A stretch of DNA of 10,898 bases, taken from positions 1 through 10,898 of the forward strand of contig CAYFOO010000047.1 in NCBI GenBank assembly GCA_964344775.1. Reading direction: 5' to 3'. The notes below the pieces were generated by a model that did not search any database, had not been told where the DNA came from, and worked only from the letters and a program-made list of their open reading frames with translations. How positions within the stretch are numbered: the first letter of the stretch is position 1; the number at the start of each line of letters is the position of its first letter. Shown piece by piece: positions 6,306 through 10,898 of the stretch. The DNA comes from CAYFMH01 sp964344775. Its GTDB lineage: Bacteria > Patescibacteriota > Gracilibacteria > UBA4473. A program made the translations under genes and the position numbers.

Positions 6306-7514
6306 TTAAGCTCTTTTATGAACATATTCTTCCACAAAGATAGAGATCGAAGCCGCCACTGGCACAGCCAAGATCATCCCCAGGATAGAAAGTGGCACCC
6401 CACCGATTGCATTTCCGAGTAAACCACCGATCGCCAGAGCAATTAAAGTCGCTACGGAAGAAAGACCAACCACTTTTTCCATCACGAGTGGGACGAGAAT
6501 GTTTCCTTCGAGAAACTGTGTAATCGCAATCCACACGACCACCGCTACAAGAACCACCCAGGAAATATTAAGAGCGATCAATCCAGCCAAAATTCCGGTG
6601 ATAATCACTCCGATGTATGGAAAAATTTCCATAAATCCTGCCAAAAGCCCAATCGTAGCCGCATACTGCATTCCAATAGTCCACTCGAGAATCTTCATCC
6701 CCACGTACATAAAAGCTCCTACAGAAAGCATCAAAATAATCTGCCCTCGAAACCAAAGAGCCATTTTGTTTTGAATGGTTTCAGATTTTTCCTTGATATA
6801 TTTCCGATCCTTGGAAGGGAAGAGAGAAAGAGCAAAACCGGCAATTTGTTCTCGCTCCATGAGGATAAAAAAGAGCAAAACAAGGGCAAAAATAAGATTA
6901 AATACTCCCTTAAATATATTACTCATTACTCCAAATGCAGACCCAGCCGCTGATTGGAGATTTTGGGAGATAACGGCTAAATTTTGAGAAAGCCAAGTTT
7001 GTGCCCCTTCTGGATTAAACTCCGCTCCCAATTTTTCTAGTAGCGGCTGTAGCACTGGAATATTGGTTTCGTTGTTCATAATGAAAGTTCGCAGATCGTA
7101 CGCGATATCCAGTAATTGTTCAGCGAGAATTGGAATAATTTTTACGAATAAAATCCCCAAAACCCCAAAAAACAAAAAGTAGAGGATCAAAATCGCTAGA
7201 GGACGAGGAACTCTATAGCTTTCGATCGCACTCACGATCGGTGACAAACCAATCGCCAAGAAAAAAGAAATCGCCGCAATGATCAAAATCGTTTGAATCT
7301 GAAAAAAGATCAGTTGTGCTGCCCAAAAAAGAGCAATTATAAGCAAGATCTTCACAATGGTCTTCGAAGAAATCTCCACCGTCATGGTCTCTCTACTTTT
7401 CCCAATCCCCTGAGTAGGAGTGGCAGTTCCTTTTTGTTTTTGTGCTTCGTAATTCTTCCTCCGTTCTTGAATTTCACCGAGTTTTTGTGCGAGCGTGTCT
7501 AGAACTTTTTTCAT
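6306..7514 (-). CDS. AI-2E family transporter (YdiK/TqsA/PerM-type membrane protein)
   Basis: A 402-aa inner-membrane protein of the AI-2E (PerM) family, whose members include the autoinducer-2 exporter TqsA and Na+/H+ antiporter-like proteins. The substrate cannot be told from sequence. A charged cytoplasmic segment (1-50) precedes transmembrane segments at about 54-70, 74-95, 105-125, 200-220, 256-275, 283-311, 315-335 and 350-385. The soluble helical region between the third and fourth spans (about 130-195) is typical. Family signatures include LFPSKDRKYIKE (231-242), RGQIILMLSVG (256-266), GFMEIFPYIGVIITGI (293-308) and QFLEGNILVPLVM (333-345). The unusually polar start (AQKLGEIQERRKNYEAQKQKG) may be an add-on; an internal Met at 44 would give a more compact start. 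The gene is convergent with prmC, 33 nt apart, and probably monocistronic. Confidence 0.9.
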   Translation of the reverse strand: MKKVLDTLAQKLGEIQERRKNYEAQKQKGTATPTQGIGKSRETMTVEISSKTIVKILLIIALFWAAQLIFFQIQTILIIAAISFFLAIGLSPIVSAIESYRVPRPLAILILYFLFFGVLGILFVKIIPILAEQLLDIAYDLRTFIMNNETNIPVLQPLLEKLGAEFNPEGAQTWLSQNLAVISQNLQSAAGSAFGVMSNIFKGVFNLIFALVLLFFILMEREQIAGFALSLFPSKDRKYIKEKSETIQNKMALWFRGQIILMLSVGAFMYVGMKILEWTIGMQYAATIGLLAGFMEIFPYIGVIITGILAGLIALNISWVVLVAVVVWIAITQFLEGNILVPLVMEKVVGLSSVATLIALAIGGLLGNAIGGVPLSILGMILAVPVAASISIFVEEYVHKRA

Positions 7515-7596
7515 AGGTTTTGAGTATTAAAAAACTGCCAAGATACTGACAGAAAAACCTACAATTTGCAAGACAAAAAATGTTCAGACAAAAGAT

Positions 7597-7953
7597 CTAT
7601 TCTCGTCTATTGCCAATTTCCTCTAGTCGCTTGCCCAACTCCCGCATCTTTGGACCATGTTCTTTTTCTAGTCTCCCTGCTGCATCAAGCCCTGCCCCTA
7701 ACATATCAAGAAGATTTCCAAATAATGGGCTGGCAGCATCTTCAACCCGATCGCTTCTTCTCGTGAGAGCATCCAACATAGCACTAGCTCTTGCTGCATC
7801 TCGTTCAAATTGTTGTACAAATCTTTCTGCAGCACACTCCGGACTCTCTTCTCCTTCGGAAGCCTCGACTTCGCACTCATGACGTTCTGCGTCAAACAAA
7901 AACCGTCCCCACCCACTGTCTTGAATTCCGAAATCGTGTGATAAATTTTTCAT
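7597..7953 (-). CDS. Small acidic-basic helical protein of unknown function (118 aa)
   Basis: I do not recognise this protein. Residues 1-25 contain aromatic positions (DSGWGRFLF) and residues 26-42 are acidic with two Cys (HECEVEASEGEESPEC). Residues 43-118 are predicted long helices rich in Arg, Glu and Ala, with a hydrophobic patch LFGNLLDMLGAGL (77-89) and a charged end. There is no signal peptide. The composition (many GCC, CGA and GAG codons) is GC-richer than the neighbouring genes. The ATG at 7951-7953 follows a run of A residues, like other starts here; the opposite strand has an overlapping frame without such a start context. It lies 125 nt downstream of the 109-aa gene on the same strand, with the palindromic repeats between them. 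The stop is TAG. Confidence 0.6.
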   Translation of the reverse strand: MKNLSHDFGIQDSGWGRFLFDAERHECEVEASEGEESPECAAERFVQQFERDAARASAMLDALTRRSDRVEDAASPLFGNLLDMLGAGLDAAGRLEKEHGPKMRELGKRLEEIGNRRE

Positions 7954-7975
7954 TTTTTTAATTAATTTGAATTTT

Positions 7976-8083
7976 TCTAAGTTCTACGTACGCTCTCCAG
8001 CGTAGTAGCCTCGCCGAATGGCGATGGCTAAGTTCTAAAAACTACCTGTCCGCCGAAGCCTCGGCGAAGGCGGAAGTTCTAAA
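7976..8083 (-). repeat. Two GC-rich palindromic modules nested in TTAGAAC-type words
   Basis: On the plus strand, copies of the word CTAAGTTCTA flank two related GC-rich modules. Module A has hairpins 7984-8008 (TACGCT with AGCGTA plus outer CTAC/GTAG) and 8008-8028 (TCGCC with GGCGA). Module B has TCCGCC (8049-8054) with GGCGGA (8069-8074), or alternatively CGCCGA (8051-8056) with TCGGCG (8061-8066). Both contain GCCTCG, then CGAA, then GGCG, and both end in AAGTTCTAAA. The last word supplies the TAG stop of the 109-aa gene (8079-8081). No open reading frame fits the stretch. Confidence 0.7.
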
Positions 8084-8408
8084 TTTTTGCCAACTCTGCC
8101 TCAATGTTCTGCAAAGCCTTATCTTCTTTAACTTTATTTTTGGCCTCTTTGGCTTCTGCCATCGTTTTTTTCACTTTTCCCCAGAGCACTTTTACCTTGG
8201 CATATTTTTCCTTGAGGATTTTTACCTTCTTCGCCAGATAAGTTTCTTCTGCCTTCTTTGCCTGCAAAAGAACCATTTTGGCTTCTTCCAGATCTTTTTT
8301 GGTCAAACCTGGAATTATGTTTTCTGTCCACTCTCGTCGCTCAGCATCGGTCTTCAGGAGCGGCGTTGTTTGAACCAATTCGATGACGGTTTTTTGTAAT
8401 TTATTCAT
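8079..8408 (-). CDS. Small lysine-rich helical protein of unknown function (109 aa)
   Basis: I do not recognise this protein. It is highly charged, Lys/Glu/Ala-rich and predicted almost wholly helical. Residues 36-107 show heptad-like hydrophobic spacing (DLEEAKMVLLQAKKAEETYL and onward) suggesting a coiled coil; the N-terminal 35 residues form a shorter helical segment with a PGLTKKDLEE cap. There is no signal peptide or membrane span. The ATG at 8406-8408 follows a consensus promoter (TATAAT at 8432-8437) at a normal distance, which supports the start. The TAG stop is provided by the repeat word at 8074-8083, so the original C-terminus may have been trimmed or moved by repeat insertion. It is divergent from the 107-aa gene and could be cotranscribed with the 118-aa gene. 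Confidence 0.7.
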   Translation of the reverse strand: MNKLQKTVIELVQTTPLLKTDAERREWTENIIPGLTKKDLEEAKMVLLQAKKAEETYLAKKVKILKEKYAKVKVLWGKVKKTMAEAKEAKNKVKEDKALQNIEAELAKI

Positions 8409-8431
8409 TTTTATAATCAGCCTATCTAATT

Positions 8432-8460
8432 ATTATACCATGTTTTCAATAAAAAAACAA
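8432..8460 (-). promoter_or_regulatory. Promoter of the 109-aa gene
   Basis: On the minus strand a perfect TATAAT (8432-8437) is preceded by TG at the extended -10 position (TGGTATAAT) and, 17 nt further upstream, by TTGTTT (8455-8460). It lies about 24 nt upstream of the start codon and is the best -10 box in the window. Confidence 0.75.
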
Positions 8461-8468
8461 ATAAAAAC

Positions 8469-8496
8469 TTGACATTTTGCAAGAAATTAATATTTT
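8469..8496 (+). promoter_or_regulatory. Promoter of the 107-aa gene, divergent
   Basis: A perfect TTGACA (8469-8474) is followed after 16 nt by TATTTT (8491-8496). Transcription would begin near 8503 and give a leader of about 155 nt that includes the hairpin at 8546-8582. Its -35 box lies 8 nt from the -35 box of the divergent promoter. Confidence 0.5.
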
Positions 8497-8545
8497 AAAT
8501 CTAGGATAATTACTAAAAAATGACTGCTCAGGCAGCAAATCCCCT

Positions 8546-8582
8546 CCCCACTTCAGAGACCATTTAGGTCCCTGCAGTGAGG
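8546..8582 (+). promoter_or_regulatory. Long stem-loop in the leader of the 107-aa gene
   Basis: Bases 8546-8561 pair with 8567-8582 around the loop ATTTA, giving 13 Watson-Crick pairs in 16 positions with three isolated mismatches (8557/8571, 8553/8575, 8548/8580). The apical part is GACC with GGTC. It is followed by only four T residues, so it may be an attenuator, a protein-binding leader or part of a small RNA. A CTGC/GCAG mini-hairpin (8524-8535) precedes it. Confidence 0.55.
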
Positions 8583-8636
8583 TTTTGTCAAACCAAAAAT
8601 AAACAAAAAGACCTCCATTTTGGCTTTTTTAAGCAC

Positions 8637-8648
8637 TATTTTTTAACC
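8637..8648 (+). promoter_or_regulatory. Shared pre-start leader motif, copy 2
   Basis: The 12-mer TATTTTTTAACC is identical to 3385-3396. It ends 10 nt before the ATG at 8659, and TTTTTAAAAA fills the gap. Confidence 0.4.
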
Positions 8649-8658
8649 TTTTTAAAAA

Positions 8659-8982
8659 ATGACTCTCCTTGATTCTGGAACCGCATCTGAAGCACCAACA
8701 ACTGTTGTTGAAGGTGATTCTTCCCCATCTTCTACTTCTTCTGCAGATGTCCCTGAAGCAGCAAATGATACTAGTGCTGCCGTGGAAGAAACTTTGGAAA
8801 TGACTTCTGTGGAAGTTTTCATCCAAAAAGATGGGGAAAACTATGTTGTAGAATGGCAACGTGGTGCAACTCCTAAAAAAGAAGTAGCGAACAACACTCG
8901 CGAAGTGCATGAAAAACTAATTGCCCTCGGAGCTAGTCCTGCAGAAATTACGGACCTAATGGCAGAAGTTGAAGTACTTTAA
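8659..8982 (+). CDS. Acidic protein of unknown function (107 aa)
   Basis: I do not recognise this protein. Residues 1-48 are low complexity, rich in Ser, Thr, Ala and Glu, and probably disordered. Residues 49-107 look like a small alpha/beta domain: strand VEVFIQKDG, strand NYVVEWQRG, then two helices (REVHEKLIALG and SPAEITDLMAEVEVL) with an N-cap SPAE. It has no Cys, no signal peptide and no membrane span, and is strongly acidic. The start is supported by the upstream TTGACA promoter and by the leader motif shared with the lipoprotein gene. A stem-loop in the roughly 155-nt leader suggests post-transcriptional control. It is convergent with purL, with 27 nt between the stops and no terminator. 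The stop is TAA. Confidence 0.7.
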   Translation: MTLLDSGTASEAPTTVVEGDSSPSSTSSADVPEAANDTSAAVEETLEMTSVEVFIQKDGENYVVEWQRGATPKKEVANNTREVHEKLIALGASPAEITDLMAEVEVL

Positions 8983-9009
8983 ACTCTTGGCTTTCGACTT
9001 TCCGTTCAT

Positions 9010-10293
9010 TTAGTTGAAAACCACTTCTCCTTCCGAAAAACTCACTTCTGTGCGTGCAGTTGATCGCGTCGGAACTTCATATTCTCGATCGTAGAGAATA
9101 CCTTTTGTCACTACTTCTGCTGGCACATCACAAAGCGTTTCACCAGCGAATTTGACGATGTACTGCCCATCAGCTCGGATCTTGCCCACGTGCGTAGCAC
9201 CGGCTTTTTCTGCCACATATCCCAGTTCCCATTTTCTTTCGTAGTGATCGATGATCTTTTGGGTTAAATCTGGATGACAAGCCCAGCAGAACCGCTCCTG
9301 TGTCTCCGCACAAGCGAAGACATGCGGCGGGTAATTGCCAATTTTGTGTAGTTTATCGAGATCCACTTCCGCCCCAAATCCTCCCGCTTCAGCGATCTCC
9401 ACTGTGGCACAGACGACGCCGCCCGCACCGAGATCTTTGAATGCCACACGGTCATAATTTCCTTCCTTTTTCAAAATTTCAAAAAGGTCGAGAGTCGAAG
9501 CTACAATGTGTCGCTCAAGAAATGGGTTTGGTTCCTGGACGGCGGCTTTTTTGGCTTCCAGATCATCTGATTCTTCAAACGTATCCGAGGCAAAACTTGC
9601 TCCTCCAAATCCGGAATTATCCGTTGGTTTCCCCACAATAATTAAATCCCACCCCTCTTCAGTGGCACTCTTCGGCACGTAGGAGTGGATCAGGTCAGAA
9701 TTTCGTAGAACTCCCAGGGCCGTCACGTTCACGAGACAGTTCTCATCAAATCCCTCGTCGAAGTACACATCGCCTCCCAGATTTGGGACTCCGAGTGGAT
9801 TTCCGTACCCGGAGATTCCTTCCACCACACCCGTAGCAATATTTCTCTGCTCATTTTTATCCGGATCGCCCAATCGGAGCTGATCGAGGACGCCAACCGG
9901 TCGTGCTCCCATACACACGATATCCCGAACAATTCCACCAATCCCTGTGGCTGCTCCCTCGTAAGGAACGATCTGAGAAGGATGATTGTGAGATTCGTGT
10001 CCCACAGCGATAGCGTATTTTTCTCCATCGTGTTCAAAAACCTCCACAATCCCCGCATCTTCCGCAGGTCCCAAGATCACAGAGGGACCTTTTGTCGGCA
10101 AATTTTTCAGAAATTTTCGTGAGCTTTTGTACGAGCAGTGTTCGGAGAGTTGGATCCCGAGAACCGTTGCTTCCAGGATACTCATAGGCCGTCCAATGTC
10201 TTTTTGCAGATTTTGTGCTTCCTCCAGAGTCAGAGCGATTTGGTGTTTTTTGAGCAATTCTTCGGCGTTTGGTTGAGTAAAATCTAACAACAT
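9010..10293 (-). CDS. purL: Phosphoribosylformylglycinamidine synthase subunit PurL, N-terminal half only
   Basis: PurL converts FGAR, ATP and glutamine-derived ammonia to FGAM in purine synthesis. The start (MLLDFTQPNAEELL) is followed by the linker-type segment SEHCSYKSSR (50-59). The first AIRS domain has GHESHNHPS (98-106, with the catalytic-region His) and GGIVRDIVCMGARP (119-132). The AIRS_C domain carries QEPNPFLER (253-261), KDLGAGG (286-292) and TQERFCWA (331-338). The protein stops at residue 427, just after YDREYEVPT (401-409). The usual small-type PurL (about 600-750 aa) goes on there into a second AIRS and AIRS_C pair. The stop is TAA and only 27 nt separate it from the opposite gene, so the missing half is not just beyond a frameshift. 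It may be encoded elsewhere or be truly absent. No purQ, purS or other pur gene is in the window. Confidence 0.88.
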   Translation of the reverse strand: MLLDFTQPNAEELLKKHQIALTLEEAQNLQKDIGRPMSILEATVLGIQLSEHCSYKSSRKFLKNLPTKGPSVILGPAEDAGIVEVFEHDGEKYAIAVGHESHNHPSQIVPYEGAATGIGGIVRDIVCMGARPVGVLDQLRLGDPDKNEQRNIATGVVEGISGYGNPLGVPNLGGDVYFDEGFDENCLVNVTALGVLRNSDLIHSYVPKSATEEGWDLIIVGKPTDNSGFGGASFASDTFEESDDLEAKKAAVQEPNPFLERHIVASTLDLFEILKKEGNYDRVAFKDLGAGGVVCATVEIAEAGGFGAEVDLDKLHKIGNYPPHVFACAETQERFCWACHPDLTQKIIDHYERKWELGYVAEKAGATHVGKIRADGQYIVKFAGETLCDVPAEVVTKGILYDREYEVPTRSTARTEVSFSEGEVVFN

Positions 10294-10330
10294 ATCGACA
10301 TATTATTAATTTTTTCAAAAAAGAAAAATA

Positions 10331-10359
10331 TTGACAGAAATGCAGTTCTTAGTTAACAA
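10331..10359 (+). promoter_or_regulatory. Candidate promoter of the 51-aa ORF
   Basis: A perfect TTGACA (10331-10336) lies 17 nt from TAACAA (10354-10359), a poor -10 box (3 of 6). The -10 region overlaps an operator-like dyad. The -35 sequence alone is convincing. Confidence 0.35.
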
Positions 10360-10372
10360 CTGATCAATTGTT
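10355..10372. promoter_or_regulatory. Operator-like 18-bp dyad
   Basis: Half-site AACAACTGA (10355-10363) is the reverse complement of TCAATTGTT (10364-10372) except at one position, giving 8 of 9 symmetric pairs with a central TGATCA. It lies between the divergent purL and 51-aa ORF and overlaps the candidate -10 of the latter. That position suits a dimeric repressor; the binder is unknown. Confidence 0.4.
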
Positions 10373-10435
10373 TCTGCTTTTTCAGGTAATTTCACTCTGC
10401 AGGAGCGGCAATTAAGCTCGTTCTTGATGCAACCC

Positions 10436-10444
10436 GGAGGAGGA
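10436..10444 (+). promoter_or_regulatory. Strong Shine-Dalgarno sequence
   Basis: GGAGGAGGA lies 5-8 nt before the ATG at 10449. It is the only near-consensus ribosome binding site in the window and decides the start of the 51-aa ORF. Confidence 0.6.
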
Positions 10445-10448
10445 CGCG

Positions 10449-10604
10449 ATGAAAATCTTTTGGGGAGTAAATCTCGGCGTTTTGCTCCTGTGGATATGTG
10501 CCGAAACCATTATCGGCATAGGAACCCATGGACAAAAGAACGCCTGCGAAGTTCCCAGGTGTGTCATCTCCCTGTTTCAAGACAACGATGAGGGGGGCCG
10601 CTAG
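10449..10604 (+). CDS. Possible 51-aa single-span membrane peptide
   Basis: I do not recognise this protein. The ATG follows a near-consensus GGAGGAGGA. Residues 1-3 (MKI) lead into a hydrophobic span of about 22 residues (FWGVNLGVLLLWICAETIIGIG, with one Glu). A hydrophilic tail of about 25 residues has Cys33 and Cys38 (CEVPRC) and an acidic end DNDEGGR. The layout (short Lys-start, one span, Cys-containing tail) resembles type I toxin peptides such as Hok or phage lysis peptides, but no sequence match is claimed. The TAG stop sits in the loop and 3' arm of a terminator hairpin, so gene and terminator overlap. The segment is GC-richer than its surroundings and flanked by its own promoter and terminator, suggesting transfer. 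An alternative is a structured non-coding RNA: TGCCGA (10499-10504) pairs with TCGGCA (10513-10518). Confidence 0.45.
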   Translation: MKIFWGVNLGVLLLWICAETIIGIGTHGQKNACEVPRCVISLFQDNDEGGR

Positions 10605-10620
10605 GCCCCCTTCTTCCCTT
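10591..10620 (+). terminator. Rho-independent terminator overlapping the 51-aa ORF stop
   Basis: GGGGGCC (10593-10599) pairs with GGCCCCC (10604-10610) around the loop GCTA, extended by two weaker pairs. A pyrimidine-rich run follows that ends in five T residues (10619-10623). The T-tract is interrupted by C, so efficiency is uncertain. Confidence 0.65.
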
Positions 10621-10705
10621 TTTCTGAAACTTATTTTTACTTGAAAATTTGAAAACCATTGATTGTGCAGAAACTTTCGCGTAAGAACTCCCGATGTTAT
10701 TCAAA

Positions 10706-10741
10706 TCTCCCCTTTGTCCCCTCTTTGCTAAAGAGGGGGTG
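10706..10741 (-). repeat. Palindromic repeat E3
   Basis: On the minus strand it runs from CACCCCCTCT to AGGGGAGA, the same ends as E1 and E2. It contains a 9-bp perfect stem CCCCTCTTT (10718-10726) with AAAGAGGGG (10730-10738). It provides the TAG stop of the DUF559 remnant, whose last residues read SPPL. Confidence 0.7.
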
Positions 10742-10847
10742 AATTTTGTTTTATTTTTTCATAAATTTCATCCATCACAGCGTTTAAATTCTGGAAAATA
10801 TCGGAGTTTGTAAATCTTAAAACGGTTAAATTTTTTGACTTCAAATA
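10728..10847 (-). pseudogene. C-terminal remnant of a DUF559-domain protein
   Basis: The reading frame gives 39 codons from YLKSKNLTVLRF through DIFQNLNAVMDEI and ends in KQNSPPL with a TAG stop. This matches the C-terminal strand and helix of DUF559 proteins (pattern FLxxxGixVLRFxNxxVlxNlegVlxxI), a family related to very-short-patch-repair-type endonucleases. Directly upstream the frame has TAA (10848-10850), and none of the three frames beyond it resembles the family's catalytic part, so the gene is broken rather than merely frameshifted. The break lies just inside the right arm of a 12-bp inverted repeat. The final codons and stop come from palindromic element E3. Confidence 0.65.
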
Positions 10848-10865
10848 TTAGACTTTCTGCACAAT

Positions 10866-10898
10866 AAAGTTGTTCGGAGAGAAGAAATGGGGATAATG
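10866..10898. other. Window edge, nothing recognised
   Basis: The last 33 bases, outside the inverted repeat, carry no feature I can support. The stretch 10613-10661, before the left arm, is likewise AT-rich with no gene. Confidence 0.5.

Larger units (their letters stand above)
10662..10865. repeat. 12-bp perfect inverted repeat enclosing the DUF559 remnant
   Basis: ATTGTGCAGAAA (10662-10673) is the exact reverse complement of TTTCTGCACAAT (10854-10865). The pair brackets a 204-bp segment holding the DUF559 C-terminal fragment and the palindromic element E3. DUF559-like sequence ends at 10847, six bases inside the right arm. No target-site duplication is visible next to the arms. Confidence 0.55.

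Noticed and set aside
7580..7882. Plus-strand 100-codon frame opposite the 118-aa gene
   Set aside because: Ser/Arg/Leu-rich antisense reading without start context; the minus frame has the A-rich start context seen at other genes here.
7976..8083. CRISPR-like array
   Set aside because: Only two imperfect modules of unequal length, with no unique spacers of regular size and no cas genes.
9010..10293. Frameshifted full-length purL
   Set aside because: Downstream on the minus strand there are only 27 bases before the opposite gene, with no trace of the second half.
103..10293. UGA-to-glycine recoding (genetic code 25)
   Set aside because: Full-length MutL, PrmC, permease and PurL read without internal TGA, and glycines use GGN codons.
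10392..10580. Minus-strand 62-codon frame across the cassette
   Set aside because: It needs a TTG start without an RBS. The plus-strand frame of the same codons has an ATG, a strong Shine-Dalgarno and a terminator. Kept in mind because the composition of the minus frame is not absurd.
10384..10620. Known structured RNA (tmRNA, SRP RNA, RNase P RNA)
   Set aside because: I could not find their conserved cores, such as the tmRNA tag-peptide frame or the SRP GGAA-loop region. An unknown RNA remains possible.

Overview
The window looks like a piece of an AT-rich bacterial genome, probably a Candidate Phyla Radiation (Patescibacteria) lineage of the Peregrinibacteria type. This is inference, from: a secreted protein with three SLH repeats; single-gene transcription units with many short unrecognised proteins; start codons with almost no Shine-Dalgarno sequence; a PurL only half the usual length; and intergenic DNA full of short degenerate repeats. 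The standard code fits. All 13 stops seen are TAA or TAG (none TGA), and long conserved proteins read through without internal TGA.

Layout. 103-1275 (-): S-layer-homology protein. 1363-3180 (-): MutL with the endonuclease motif. 3406-4650 (+): predicted lipoprotein of unknown family, with its own promoter and a strong intrinsic terminator. 4810-6272 (+): 97-aa unknown protein, ribosomal protein bS21, and the release-factor methyltransferase PrmC (HemK). 6306-7514 (-): AI-2E-family permease. 7597-8408 (-): two small unknown proteins separated by a pair of GC-rich palindromic repeats. 8659-8982 (+): acidic unknown protein with a structured leader, divergent from the previous pair. 9010-10293 (-): N-terminal half-length PurL. 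10331-10620 (+): compact GC-richer cassette holding promoter, operator-like dyad, near-perfect RBS, 51-codon membrane-peptide ORF and terminator. 10662-10865: a 12-bp inverted repeat enclosing the broken C-terminus of a DUF559 gene and a palindromic repeat.

The genes do not form one pathway; they are mostly housekeeping or envelope genes. Little operon structure is visible. rpsU and prmC, both translation-related, may share a transcript.

The most interesting content is the repeat layer. (1) Degenerate 7-8-nt tandem repeats, purine-rich on the coding strand, begin at or next to the stop codons of several genes. An inverted pair fills the rpsU-prmC gap. One array lies in frame inside mutL. (2) A C/G-rich palindromic family occurs three times: twice in frame in the mutL linker, and once at the end of the DUF559 remnant, where it supplies the stop codon. 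(3) A second GC palindrome family is nested between TTAGAAC-type words at 7976-8083. The mutL interdomain linker therefore appears to be built largely from intergenic-type repeats.
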